DNA of 63,243 bases from Candidatus Saccharimonadota bacterium (GCA_017514905.1 JAFWIK010000026.1:1-63243), one strand, 5' to 3'. Positions 49,592-59,500 are shown, counted from the stretch's first letter. Numbers and translations are program-made. Notes: generated by a model from the letters alone, not told the origin.

Positions 49592-50087
49592 AGAGTCAGC
49601 TCTTGATAAAATTAAATCAGCTGTTTTTCACCGTAAAGCGGCGATTCAGGAAATTGTCAGAGAACCAACTTCAGGTGGTATCATTTTTCGTTTTACTAGA
49701 GACCAAAAAGATATTGAGATTTTGCTAATTCAGGATTCAAAAGAGCGTTGGACAATTCCAAAAGGTCATATTGAACCGGGCGAGACGGCTAAAATGACGG
49801 CGCGACGGGAAATTGAGGAGGAGACTGGGTTAAAAAACGTTTCGATTTTGGCTTGGCTTGGCAAAATCCATTTCAAATATCGGAGACTAGATAAACTAGT
49901 TTTGATGACGACGCAGATTTATTTAGTGCAGTCTCTAGACAAACATGAGATGCCGACGCCTGAAAAGTGGATGAAGGGGATTCGATGGTTCCCGTTTGCT
50001 GAAGCGCTTGAGGTGATCGAGTATGAGGACATCGAGAAATTAATGCTTATTGCTAAGAAGAAGATTCGTGCCGGTGAATATAATTAA
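49506..50087 (+). CDS. Nudix hydrolase
   Basis: 193 aa with a complete Nudix box GHIEPGETAKMTARREIEEE followed by TGL, plus WTIPKGHIEP ahead of it and IRWFPFAEALEVIEYEDIEK after. These enzymes hydrolyse nucleoside-diphosphate-linked compounds; the WTIPKGH start resembles diadenosine-polyphosphate hydrolases. The N-terminal ~30 residues overlap the nusB end. No in-frame ATG lies between 49506 and the domain, so the overlap is probably real. Confidence 0.88.
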   Translation: MDQKARPSQEPTARRALKVPEALPTERIKESALDKIKSAVFHRKAAIQEIVREPTSGGIIFRFTRDQKDIEILLIQDSKERWTIPKGHIEPGETAKMTARREIEEETGLKNVSILAWLGKIHFKYRRLDKLVLMTTQIYLVQSLDKHEMPTPEKWMKGIRWFPFAEALEVIEYEDIEKLMLIAKKKIRAGEYN

Positions 50088-50106
50088 TTTTTGAGAAAGG
50101 ATTTTT

Positions 50107-50811
50107 ATGGACGTAACGCCCTATGAAGAGTTTGCAAAGGAAAAATTAGGAATTAAGTTTAATGATATTGGGCTTTTGGTAACAGCTCTTACGCACCGGA
50201 GCTATGTGAATGAGCATAAAAATACGCATGAACATAATGAAAGATTAGAATATCTGGGTGATGCGGTGCTGGAGCTAGTTTCATCAGATTTTTTGTACCG
50301 GCATTATAACGAACCGGAAGGTGTGATGACAGCAGTGCGAGCAGCACTGGTGAGAACGGAGTCGATTGGTGAAGCGGGCAAGGAACTAGGTTATGAGCCG
50401 CTAGTGCGGATGTCTAGAGGTGAGCAAAAAGGAACCGAGAGGGCACACGATTCGATTCTTGCGGATTGTTTTGAAGCTGTGCTAGGTGCAGTATATTTGG
50501 ACCAGGGATACGAAGCGGCGCGTAAAATTGTGAATGATCACATTTTGTCAAAGGCCGACAAAGTGATGGAAGAAGGTTTGTGGCGGGATGCGAAATCTTA
50601 TGTTCAAGAGTTAGCACAAAAATATGATGGCGTAACGCCGACTTACCGTACACTTAAAGAAGAGGGACCAGACCATGACAAAAAGTTTACAGTTGGCATT
50701 TATGTAAATGATAAACTGAAGGGAACTGGCACTGGACATTCAAAGCAAGAAGCGCAGACTGAAGCGGCGCGAGAGGGAGTGAAGAAATATCGCGCGGAAT
50801 ATTTGAAATAG
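50107..50811 (+). CDS. rnc: Ribonuclease III
   Basis: Cuts double-stranded RNA in rRNA and mRNA maturation. 234 aa: signature NERLEYLGDAVLELVSSDFL with the catalytic Glu/Asp, second acidic site at DSILADCFEAVLGAVYLDQG, and a C-terminal dsRNA-binding domain (KSYVQELAQKYDGVTPTYRT; GTGHSKQEAQTEAAREGV). GAAAGGAT precedes the ATG. It ends the rpmF-nusB-Nudix-rnc run. Confidence 0.96.
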   Translation: MDVTPYEEFAKEKLGIKFNDIGLLVTALTHRSYVNEHKNTHEHNERLEYLGDAVLELVSSDFLYRHYNEPEGVMTAVRAALVRTESIGEAGKELGYEPLVRMSRGEQKGTERAHDSILADCFEAVLGAVYLDQGYEAARKIVNDHILSKADKVMEEGLWRDAKSYVQELAQKYDGVTPTYRTLKEEGPDHDKKFTVGIYVNDKLKGTGTGHSKQEAQTEAAREGVKKYRAEYLK

Positions 50812-50842
50812 CCCTATAGCTAAGTTTTAGATAGTCTTATGC

Positions 50843-50871
50843 TTGATTTTTTTGGTATTTTGTGGTATAAT
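50843..50871 (+). promoter_or_regulatory. Promoter
   Basis: TTGATT at 50843-50848, 17-nt spacer, TGG-TATAAT at 50866-50871. Confidence 0.8.
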
Positions 50872-50918
50872 GAAAGTATGAGATATTGCTGCTATTACTC
50901 AAGAATGGGGGTGAAAAG

Positions 50919-51503
50919 ATGGCAGAGGAACTTAGAGGTATAAGAGAGATTTACGAGGAGCTTTTCAAGGGGCCACATGCCGCGCTTTTAACATATAAAA
51001 ATATGCGTCAGGTACAGCGAGAAATGAAGCTGTATCGCGACTATGGTTATCCGTTGTCAATGGTGAAAGCCGGCTGGAAGAAGAAGTTTTCGGATGACTT
51101 CTTAGGTGGCAAGCCGATTAGCTTTGCCTCTGAAGCAGAGATGAAAGAAGCTTACACGAGGCTAGACCATGCCGTAAGGGATGGTTGCCATAAGAGATGT
51201 TACCGTCTGGTAGAGGAGTTAAAAGCGGCCTATCAGGAGTTGGGAGTCGAAACGAATTTCGATACTGAGAAATTTCTCAATTTGATGACGTTTGACTTCT
51301 TCTCGCCCTTGATGAGCGACGGTCAGCCTTATCTGGAACCAGGATATGGCTTTCCGGTCCAAAACTTTGTGGATGACAAAAACCGCAAGGATTTTTGGCA
51401 AGAAACTAGTAAAATCTTGCGCGCTAAGAAGATAATGTCTGTTTCAGACATTTGGAGACGCGTAATGACCAATCGCCGAGCTGTTGATTTACCAGTTCAC
51501 TAA
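50919..51503 (+). CDS. Soluble helical protein, unknown
   Basis: 194 aa, not recognised. Helical and charged with no membrane segment (GIREIYEELFKGPHAALLTY; EAEMKEAYTRLDHAVRDGCH). The start at 50919 follows ATGGGGGTGAAAAG, nearly the same ribosome-binding sequence as the 48134 gene; a longer frame from 50886 lacks such a site. Monocistronic between a promoter and a strong terminator. Confidence 0.72.
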   Translation: MAEELRGIREIYEELFKGPHAALLTYKNMRQVQREMKLYRDYGYPLSMVKAGWKKKFSDDFLGGKPISFASEAEMKEAYTRLDHAVRDGCHKRCYRLVEELKAAYQELGVETNFDTEKFLNLMTFDFFSPLMSDGQPYLEPGYGFPVQNFVDDKNRKDFWQETSKILRAKKIMSVSDIWRRVMTNRRAVDLPVH

Positions 51504-51532
51504 CAGCCAGTGGCGATTATACCTCCTTTCTG

Positions 51533-51570
51533 AAGGGGGAGACTAAGGTCTCCCCCTTTTCTTTTGTTTT
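51533..51570 (+). terminator. Strong Rho-independent terminator
   Basis: AAGGGGGAGAC / GTCTCCCCCTT, 11-bp perfect stem with a 4-nt loop, followed by a T-rich tail. Confidence 0.92.
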
Positions 51571-51614
51571 GAATTATGCTATAATGGTTGAAATTAATAA
51601 TTTAAGGAGAAAAT

Positions 51615-52037
51615 ATGCTAGCGATTCGCATGCAACGTAATGGCCGGGCGCATTATCCTACGTACCGGATAGTCGTCCAAGAATCACAGCGTCATCCGCT
51701 TTCGGGACGCATTGTGGCTGAGGTCGGCAATTATAATCCCGCAACTAAAGCTCTTACTTTAGATAAGGAAGCGGTAGAAAAATACTTGAAAAATGGTGCT
51801 CAGCCGTCGAGCCGAGTGGCATTTATTTTAAAGAAAAATGGTGTGAAATTACCGAAATGGTATAAAGAGCCGAATGCTAAAAAAGTAGCGGCAAAGCATG
51901 CTGATAAACTACGTAAGAATCAGCCAAAGGAAGAAGCTCCAGCGGAAGCTCCAGCAGCAGAGTCTGAGGCACCAGTTGAAGCTCCGGCTGAGTCTGAAGA
52001 AAAGCCAGCAGAAACTGACGCTTCAAAAGAGGCTTAA
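51615..52037 (+). CDS. rpsP: 30S ribosomal protein S16 with acidic tail
   Basis: S16 supports 30S assembly. The S16 domain fills residues 1-~85 (MLAIRMQRNGRAHYPTYRIV; AEVGNYNP; LKNGAQPSSRVAFILKKNGV). The remaining ~50 residues are Ala/Glu/Pro repeats, giving 140 aa instead of 80-90. TTTAAGGAGA precedes the ATG. A terminator separates it from khpA, its usual neighbour. Confidence 0.95.
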   Translation: MLAIRMQRNGRAHYPTYRIVVQESQRHPLSGRIVAEVGNYNPATKALTLDKEAVEKYLKNGAQPSSRVAFILKKNGVKLPKWYKEPNAKKVAAKHADKLRKNQPKEEAPAEAPAAESEAPVEAPAESEEKPAETDASKEA

Positions 52038-52055
52038 AGGCTAAAAGAATTAAAA

Positions 52056-52084
52056 TCCCCCTGGAGTGCTGGGGGAGATTTTTT
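52056..52084 (+). terminator. Rho-independent terminator
   Basis: TCCCCC / GGGGGA stem with a 9-nt loop and a T-run. Confidence 0.82.
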
Positions 52085-52155
52085 GAAATAATGGTTAATT
52101 TTTTAAAATATGATATAATTATTATAGGCAAACAGTAATCTAAAAAGGAGAAAAA

Positions 52156-52623
52156 ATGGCTACTATTGACCAGCAATTTGTAGAATATATCGTAAAAACC
52201 TTAGTCAATAATCCCGATAGTGTAGAAGTTGAGCGTAAAATTGATGAAAAAGGCGTGCTTTTATCTCTTACAGTGGATCCGAGTGATGTGGGGCGCGTGA
52301 TTGGCAAACGTGGCGTGACGGCACAAGCAATTAGGGTATTACTCCGAGCGCTTGGCACTAAACAGGACGCTAGATATAATTTGAAGATTGTGAATACTGA
52401 TGAAGGTGAAGATAAGGAGGTTACTCCAAAATCTGATAAGTCAGAAAAAAAGGCCGAAAAAGAACTTGAGACAGAGGAAACAGTAGAAGAACCTAAAGAT
52501 GATGCTGAAGAAGAGGTAGAGGATGACGAGGAAGATGAGTCTGAAGAAGAATCAGAAGAGTCATCGGATTTGGCTGAAAAAACTCGGGCGGAAATGGCAG
52601 ATTTAGACGATTTAGACTTGTAG
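52156..52623 (+). CDS. khpA: KH-domain RNA-binding protein KhpA with acidic tail
   Basis: Small RNA-binding protein, partner of KhpB in Gram-positives, linked to cell-size control and ribosome assembly. Residues 1-~80 are the KhpA KH fold (QQFVEYIVKTLVNNPDSVEV; VGRVIGKRGVTAQAIRVLLR with the GXXG loop GKRG). A ~70-residue Glu/Asp tail follows, so the protein is twice the usual ~76 aa. AAAAAGGAG precedes the ATG. The rpsP-khpA order is conserved in many bacteria. Confidence 0.92.
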   Translation: MATIDQQFVEYIVKTLVNNPDSVEVERKIDEKGVLLSLTVDPSDVGRVIGKRGVTAQAIRVLLRALGTKQDARYNLKIVNTDEGEDKEVTPKSDKSEKKAEKELETEETVEEPKDDAEEEVEDDEEDESEEESEESSDLAEKTRAEMADLDDLDL

Positions 52624-52643
52624 AATAATACATAATACAGAGT

Positions 52644-52678
52644 TCTCGGAAAGTTTATAAAATTTTCCGAGATTTTTT
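52644..52678 (+). terminator. Rho-independent terminator after khpA
   Basis: TCTCGGAAA / TTTCCGAGA 9-bp stem and TTTTTT. Confidence 0.88.
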
Positions 52679-52709
52679 ATAAATTTTGAAAAATTATTTA
52701 AAAAATGCT

Positions 52710-52737
52710 TGACAAGCTAGTTCTAAAGCGTATAATT
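52710..52737 (+). promoter_or_regulatory. Promoter in the khpA-rpoB gap
   Basis: TTGACA at 52710-52715, 16-nt spacer, TATAAT at 52732-52737. Transcription should start near 52744. Confidence 0.85.
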
Positions 52738-52743
52738 AAACAT

Positions 52744-52836
52744 AAGCTAACTAACTGCGAGTCGGCTTTCGGAATCACAAGTTGAGAGATTTATCTATGT
52801 CTAAAAAGTCCCTTTGCGTTGAGAAGGGATTTTTTG
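52744..52836 (+). ncRNA. Candidate ~90-nt small RNA or attenuated rpoB leader
   Basis: A consensus promoter is followed after ~65 nt by a strong intrinsic terminator: TCCCTT / AAGGGA (52809-52814/52824-52829) extended by A5/T5, then TTTTTT. The transcript would be about 90 nt. No known RNA family is recognised. A 34-codon frame (52797-52901) runs through the terminator. Confidence 0.45.
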
Positions 52837-52901
52837 GTCAGTTTGATTTTGATTTGGAAGAATCTATTGAAAAGCCGATATGGTGGTCGAGATTAGAGTG
52901 A
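52797..52901 (+). CDS. Possible 34-aa small protein
   Basis: ATG to TGA in frame, starting MSKKSLCVEKGFFGQFDFDL and ending in an aromatic stretch (PIWWSRLE). The ribosome-binding site is weak (GAGAG) and the frame crosses a terminator-like hairpin, so it would be translated only from read-through transcripts. It could be a leader peptide or chance. Confidence 0.25.
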   Translation: MSKKSLCVEKGFFGQFDFDLEESIEKPIWWSRLE

Positions 52902-52977
52902 ATTCTATTTTGATTTTTTAAAAAAAGTATTGAATTAATTACAGCAATATGTTAAACTTTTAATTAAGAAGTAGTGT

Positions 52978-53095
52978 GACCTGTTTTTGTAACTTTGTGG
53001 AAGCTGGCGACTTCCAGGGGGAAGACAGGCAGTAATCTTCGGCGCTGAGACAATTTGTGACGCAGAGCTTAGTTTCTCTTTGCTGGAAATTGTCT
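52978..53095 (+). promoter_or_regulatory. Structured RNA leader ahead of rpoB
   Basis: Two stem-loops can form. First: CCTGT (52980-52984)/ACAGG (53025-53029) enclosing GGAAG/CTTCC (52999-53003/53011-53015). Second: GACAATTT (53049-53056)/AAATTGTC (53087-53094) enclosing GCAGAG/CTCTTTGC (53062-53067/53078-53083), with an asymmetric internal loop (GTGAC opposite TGG). The leader ends ~35 bases before the rpoB ATG. A weak promoter (TTGAAT 52930, TTAAAC 52952) lies upstream. Confidence 0.5.
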
Positions 53096-53129
53096 ATAAG
53101 ATTAATAACACTAATAAAAAAGAGGTAGG

Positions 53130-56100
53130 ATGGCTACAAAACCAAAGTCAGGTGAAAGAGTTTTTTTCACTGAAGGTGACCAAGCCTTGCCAATTCCGGA
53201 TCTGACAGCACACCAAAAAGATTCGTGGGCAGACTTTGTCAAAAATGGACTGAGGGAGGTTTTTGCTGAGTTAAATCCAATCGATGATTACACTGGGCAA
53301 AAATTATCCTTACGGTTCAAAGATTATTATTTCAAAGAGCCAAAGGAGACTGAGCAGGAAGCGAAGTATAATTTGGCGACTTATGAGGCTCCGCTACATG
53401 TGATTGTGGAGCTCGAAAACAAAACTAATGGTCAGAAAAAAGAGCAGGATATTTATTTTGGTGATTATCCTTGGATGACTGACCGGGCGACTTTTATCAT
53501 TAATGGTACAGAGCGGGTGATTGTTTCGCAGTTAATTCGTTCAGCTGGCGTCTTCTTTAATGCCACGACGATTGGACTTCGCAATTATTACGGTGCCAAG
53601 GTAATTCCGAGTCGAGGCGCTTGGTTAGAGTTTGAAACGGCGATTTCAGGTGCGATTTATGTGAAAATCGATCGCCGTCGTAAGATCCCAGTGACGACTT
53701 TCCTGCGTGCGCTTGGCATGTCTCAGTCTGAGATTAAAAAACAATTTGAAAAAGTTGATAACGGTGAGAAGAGTTACATTGAAGCGACCCTAGAGAAGGA
53801 TACGACTTCGACTCAGGGTGAAGCATTACTTGAAGTCTACCGAAGGTTGCGTCCGGGTGATCTTGCAACGGTTGAAAATGCGAAATCAATGATCGAGAGG
53901 ACTTTCTTTGATCCGAAACGTTATGATTATTCAGATGTGGGACGATTTAAAATAAACCGTCGGCTCGGGTTTGATACGCCAAATAAACCAGAGTTTAGAA
54001 CTTTGCAGATGAAAGACGTGACGGCAATTGTGGCGGAAATAATTCGTTTAAACAATACGCAGGAAGCTCCAGATGATATTGATTCACTAAGCAACCGTAG
54101 AGTAAAACTAGTAGGTGAATTGGTCCAAAGACAATTTCGTTTGGGGATGCTTCGTTTGCAACGTAATATTCTAGACCGGATGTCAATGGCAAGTCTTGAT
54201 GATGTCACGCCTTCACAACTTCTGAATTCGCGTCCAGTAGTGGCAGCCGTGAAAGAATTCTTTGCTACCTCACAACTTTCACAGCTGATGGATGAGGTAA
54301 ATCCGTTTTCGGAATTGGCACACAAGCGTCGTCTAAGTTCGATGGGCCCTGGTGGTCTAACTCGTGAACGTGCTGGATTTGATGTACGTGATGCTCACCC
54401 GACTCATTATGGCCGGATTTGTACGGTTGAAACGCCAGAAGGTGGCAACGTGGGTCTGGTGTTAAATTTTGCGACTTATGCCAGAATTAACCAATATGGA
54501 TTTATCGAAGCACCGTATCGCGTGGTGAAAAATGGGAAGGTGACTGATGAAGTGGTTTATATGGACGCAGACACCGAAAATGATATGATTATTGCAGATG
54601 CTTCGGTGAAACTAGATAAAAACGGTAAGTTTGTTGAAGATTGGGTTTCGGCTCGGGTGCACGGGGCGCCGGCACAAGTCGAGGCTAAAAAAGTGACGCA
54701 TATTGATGCGGCACACAAGGAAATTCTAGGTGTTTCAGCTTCTCTTATTCCATTTGTAGAGAAGAATCGTGTTGACCGGTCGTTGATGGCCTGCGCTATG
54801 CAGAAGCAGGCAGTACCGCTACTTAGACATGATAATCCGGTGGTCGGTACTGGTATCGAGAGAGAAATTGCCAAAAATACACCTCAACTCGTCATGGCTG
54901 CTGGAACTGGTGTGGTGAAAAAGGCCGATGGTGAGAGCGTAATTGTGACTTACGATAAGGGTGGTGATAAGGAATATAAATTACAGCATTTTGAAAAAAC
55001 CAATGACGATCGTTGTTACAATCAGCATTGTGTGGTAGCCCGTGGCCAGAAAGTTAAAAAGGGTGATGCTTTGATTGAGGGCGCTTCCATTAACGATGGT
55101 GAGCTAGCACTCGGTCGCGATTTACTCGTAGCTTTTATGCCATGGCGTGGTTACAATATGGATGACGCAATAGTGATCTCGAACCGCTTGGTTAAGGACG
55201 ACACGCTAACTTCGATTAACATTCAAGATTTTGATGTAGAAGTTAGGGAAACTAAACTTGGTCCGGAACAGGTGACGCGGGATATTCCAAATGTTTCTGA
55301 ACATTCTTTGCGGCATTTAGGTGAAGATGGTATCGTAATGGTTGGCTCTGAAGTAAAAAATGGCGATATTCTAGTAGGTAAAATTACGCCAAAGGGTGAA
55401 CAAGAGCTAAGCTCTGAGGAAAGATTGCTCCGCGCGATCTTTGGCGAAAAAGCAAAGGATGTACGCGATACTTCGGTTAGGATGAATGGTTCATCGACTG
55501 GTAAAGTAGTGGACGTCCGAGTTTACACACGCGAGCAAGGCCATGAGCTTAAAGCGGGCGTAATTAAACAAATTAAGATTTTTGTAGCCGAGATGCGTAA
55601 GATAGGCGTAGGTGATAAACTTTCGGGTCGTCACGGTAACAAAGGCGTGGTTTCGAGAGTATTACCGGTAGAGGATATGCCATTTATGGAAGATGGTACT
55701 CCGATTGATGTGATTTTGTCACCAATGGGCGTGCCTTCTCGTATGAACTTGGGGCAGTTATTTGAGATTCACTTAGGTATGGCTGCGAAGGCTTTAGGCT
55801 ATAAAGTGGCAACGCCATCATTTAATGGTGTACCGGATGAGAAAATTTCGGAAGAGCTTGAGCGAGCAGGATTTAGCCGTGATGGTAGAGTTCAGCTCTA
55901 TGATGGTCTCACTGGCGAGCCATTTAATGAGAGGACTTCAGTTGGTGTGATGCATATTTTGAAATTACATCACATGGTAGAAGATAAGATTCACGCTCGT
56001 TCGACCGGTCCGTACACAATGGTGACGCAACAGCCACTCGGCGGTAAAGCACAAAATGGTGGTCAGCGTTTCGGTGAGATGGAGGTTTGGGCACTCGAAG

Positions 56101-56510
56101 CTTATGGTGCTGCAACCACACTTCAGGAAATGCTTACCATTAAATCTGATGATGTCTATGGTCGTGCGAAGGCTTATGAATCGATTATTAAGCATGAACC
56201 GATTGAGGGGCCAAAGCTACCAGAAGGCTTTAATGTCTTGGTAAAGGAGCTTCAAGGTTTAGGCCTCAAAGTAGATTTACTCGATCACGGTGAATCAGCC
56301 GATGCTGGTGATGCGATCGAAAAGACTTCAAAGGATATTGAAACTGACAAGGATGATCAATCCATCTATGATCAACATAAAAAAGAGACTGAGCCGCAAA
56401 TTCTAGACCTCGATGATTCAGAGGCCGAGGCAATGCTTGCGGATGAGGGGATCGAAATAAAAGAGATTGACGAAGACGATGGTACCGTTGATCTTGGAGA
56501 GGAGTTCTAA
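53130..56510 (+). CDS. rpoB: RNA polymerase beta subunit
   Basis: 1126 aa. The protrusion, lobe and fork regions include the rifampicin region (FFATSQLSQLMDEVNPFSEL ... HKRRLSSMGPGGLTRERAGF), then GYNMDDAIVISNRLVKDD, GDKLSGRHGNKGVVSRVLP with active-centre lysines, and RFGEMEVWALEAYGAATTLQ. Rifampicin-contact positions read as wild type apart from a leucine-to-methionine type change in the cluster (QLMDEVNP). The C-terminus adds an acidic extension (DLDDSEAEAMLADEGIEIKE). AAGAGGTAGG precedes the ATG. rpoC starts one base after its stop. Confidence 0.97.
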   Translation: MATKPKSGERVFFTEGDQALPIPDLTAHQKDSWADFVKNGLREVFAELNPIDDYTGQKLSLRFKDYYFKEPKETEQEAKYNLATYEAPLHVIVELENKTNGQKKEQDIYFGDYPWMTDRATFIINGTERVIVSQLIRSAGVFFNATTIGLRNYYGAKVIPSRGAWLEFETAISGAIYVKIDRRRKIPVTTFLRALGMSQSEIKKQFEKVDNGEKSYIEATLEKDTTSTQGEALLEVYRRLRPGDLATVENAKSMIERTFFDPKRYDYSDVGRFKINRRLGFDTPNKPEFRTLQMKDVTAIVAEIIRLNNTQEAPDDIDSLSNRRVKLVGELVQRQFRLGMLRLQRNILDRMSMASLDDVTPSQLLNSRPVVAAVKEFFATSQLSQLMDEVNPFSELAHKRRLSSMGPGGLTRERAGFDVRDAHPTHYGRICTVETPEGGNVGLVLNFATYARINQYGFIEAPYRVVKNGKVTDEVVYMDADTENDMIIADASVKLDKNGKFVEDWVSARVHGAPAQVEAKKVTHIDAAHKEILGVSASLIPFVEKNRVDRSLMACAMQKQAVPLLRHDNPVVGTGIEREIAKNTPQLVMAAGTGVVKKADGESVIVTYDKGGDKEYKLQHFEKTNDDRCYNQHCVVARGQKVKKGDALIEGASINDGELALGRDLLVAFMPWRGYNMDDAIVISNRLVKDDTLTSINIQDFDVEVRETKLGPEQVTRDIPNVSEHSLRHLGEDGIVMVGSEVKNGDILVGKITPKGEQELSSEERLLRAIFGEKAKDVRDTSVRMNGSSTGKVVDVRVYTREQGHELKAGVIKQIKIFVAEMRKIGVGDKLSGRHGNKGVVSRVLPVEDMPFMEDGTPIDVILSPMGVPSRMNLGQLFEIHLGMAAKALGYKVATPSFNGVPDEKISEELERAGFSRDGRVQLYDGLTGEPFNERTSVGVMHILKLHHMVEDKIHARSTGPYTMVTQQPLGGKAQNGGQRFGEMEVWALEAYGAATTLQEMLTIKSDDVYGRAKAYESIIKHEPIEGPKLPEGFNVLVKELQGLGLKVDLLDHGESADAGDAIEKTSKDIETDKDDQSIYDQHKKETEPQILDLDDSEAEAMLADEGIEIKEIDEDDGTVDLGEEF

Positions 56511-56511
56511 G

Positions 56512-59500
56512 ATGGCTTGGATGGATAACTTTATTAGTGCATCTGACTTCGATTCAATTCGTTTATCAGTGGCGAGTCGTGATGATATTTTGAATTGGAG
56601 CTATGGCGAAGTCACAAAACCAGAGACGATTAACTATCGTACTCAAAAACCAGAACGTGATGGTTTGTTCTGCGAAAGAATTTTTGGACCAACTAAGGAT
56701 ATTAATCCGCATGATTCGAAACTAAAAGGCGTGAGAAGTCGTGAAGCAGCAGTAGACAAAGAAGGTAACCTGGTCACTAAATCGATTGCAAGGCGTGAAC
56801 GTATGGGGCATATCGCTTTAGCGGCTCCTGTAGCTCATATTTGGTTTATGCGAGGGATCCCCTCCGCTCTGTCGCTACTTCTAGATATTTCGGTTAAGAA
56901 TATCGAAAAAGTTGTGTATTTCGCTACTTATCTTATTACTGATGCAAAGACTGATGAAGTCAATAAGCATCTAGAAGAGTTGGAAAACCAAACGATGGCT
57001 GCTCGAGAGGCAATTAAGATTCGCTATCAAAAGGAAGCGAAGGTTAAAGATGCTGACGTGAAAGCTTTGGCTGATGCTCAGACTAAGGAAATAGATGAGC
57101 TAGAAGCTGATTATCAAGCGAAAAAAGCTATGCTCGAATCGTTTGTAAAAGGCGGTGTGATTACTGAAGTACAATATCGTAATTTGCCAGAAGAGTATGA
57201 AGATTTGATCGAAGTAGAGATGGGCGCTACAGCAATTAAGAAACTGTTAGACGACATCGATCTCGATGCTTTGATTGAAAAACTTCGGACAGAAGAGCAA
57301 AAAGTCAAAGGTCAAAAAGAGAAGCGGATTCAAAAGCGTTTGAAGACGCTTGAAGGTATGCAAGCGGCGAATATTCGCCCAGTTGATTTGATTTTGACGG
57401 TGATTCCGGTGATTCCACCAGATCTTCGTCCGATGATTTCACTACCTGGTGGGCGATTTGCAACTTCAGATTTAAACGATCTATACCGTCGCGTGATTAA
57501 CCGAAATAATCGTTTGAAGAAGCTAATAGATTTGAACGCGCCTGAAGTAATTTGTCGCAATGAGATGCGAATGTTACAAGAGGCGGTAGATGCTTTGATT
57601 GATAATTCGGCTACACATGGTTCTCGAGGTGCAAACTCGACGAACGGTCGTCGCAAATTGAAGTCTTTGTCTGATCTTCTTAAAGGTAAGCAAGGTCGTT
57701 TCCGTCAAAACTTACTTGGTAAGCGGGTGGATTACTCTGGTCGTTCAGTGATTGTAGTAGGCCCAGAGCTTAAACTCAACGAATGTGGTCTGCCTAAACA
57801 GATGGCACTCGAGCTCTTTAAGCCATTCGTGATTTCTTGGCTTATTAGTAATGAATATGCTAATAATATTAGAGCTGCCTCAAGACTTATTGAGGCGAAA
57901 GAAACGGTGGTTTGGGATGCGCTAGATGATGTGATCAAAGGCAAATATGTGCTTCTAAACCGTGCACCGTCGCTACATAGACTTTCGGTGCAGGCGTTCC
58001 AGCCTAGATTAATTGACGGTAAAGCGATTAAACTTCATCCATTAGTAGCTTCGGGCTTTAACGCAGATTACGATGGTGACCAGATGGCAGTTCATCTACC
58101 GCTTTCTGATGCAGCTCAAGCTGAGGCGAGGGAATTGATGGCTTCAAACAAGAACTTGCTCAAGCCAGCCGATGGTTCGCCAGTATTAGCAATTTACCAG
58201 GATGTGGTGCTTGGTGCTTATTATCTGACTTATGATAAGCCGGGTACAGATCAGGGTAAGCCAAAAGCATTTTCGAGTGTTTATGAAGCAGAAATGGCTT
58301 ATGACAATGGCATTATTGCGCTTCAGACGCCAATTCGAGTTTTTGCTAAGAAAGAAATTAGGAATACTACACTGGGTCGAGTGATTTTCAACGAAATTCT
58401 TCCTGAAGATTATCCTTACGATGATGGTGTACAGACTAAGAAGCACCTTTCTAAGGTGATGGCTGATATCTTTGACCTATATGGTCCAGAGGTCACAGTA
58501 AAGACTGCGGATGCTTTGAAGGATTTGGCATTCGAATATGAGACGATTGCTTCGATTTCTACGGCTAAGGACGATTATCCAACTTACGATGAAATCGATG
58601 ATTTCATCGCGGAAGGTGATGCCAAGACTGCTTTGATTCAGCAACAATTTAATGACGGTTTGGTCACTGAGGATGAGCGTTACAAACTTACGATTGCAAA
58701 CTGGCGAGATATTGATAAAAAGATCTCAGACTTTCTGCAAGATAAGTTATCTGAAATGGATACCGACATTGCCGTGATGGTGAACTCGGGTGCACGTGGT
58801 AATATTTCCAATATTAAACTTGCTTCAGCTGAGATTGGCATTATGGTGGATATTAACAACAACGAGATCGAGCTCCCAGTAAAGTCTTCATATAAGAAAG
58901 GCCTAAATACACTAGAATCCTTTATCGCGACACGAGGCGCACGTCAGGGTCAGGTGTCTACGGCTTTACGTACTGCAGACTCTGGTTATCTCACACGTCG
59001 TCTTGTAGATGTATCACAAGATGTATTTACGACAGATGAAGTGGCAGAAGATCCTGGGTTTACGGTTTATCGTAACGAGACAGAAGCTTCTGGTATTGAG
59101 TTTAGCGCCAGAATCGCTGGTCGTTATACAGCTGAAGCGGTGCCAGGTTATCTTGAAGCAGATGAACTAATTACTAAGGAAATGGCTGAACAAATTGAAG
59201 CTGACGAAAAAATTGATAGCGTCAAGATTCAATCAATCTTGTCGACTACGGCGGTAAATGGAATTCCACGCAAGGCTTATGGTGTGGATATGTCTACGCG
59301 TTCGCTAGTGGCGGCAGATGAGCCAGTCGGTGTGATTGCGGCACAGTCTCTAGGTGAGCCGGGCACTCAGCTCACACTTGATACTAAGCACGGTTCTGGT
59401 GTAGCAGGTTCTGGTGCAATTGCTCGAGGTCTTCCTCGCGTAGAGGAGTTACTTGAGGCTCGCACACCAAAAGGTCAAGCCTTTGTTTCGCCAATTGACG

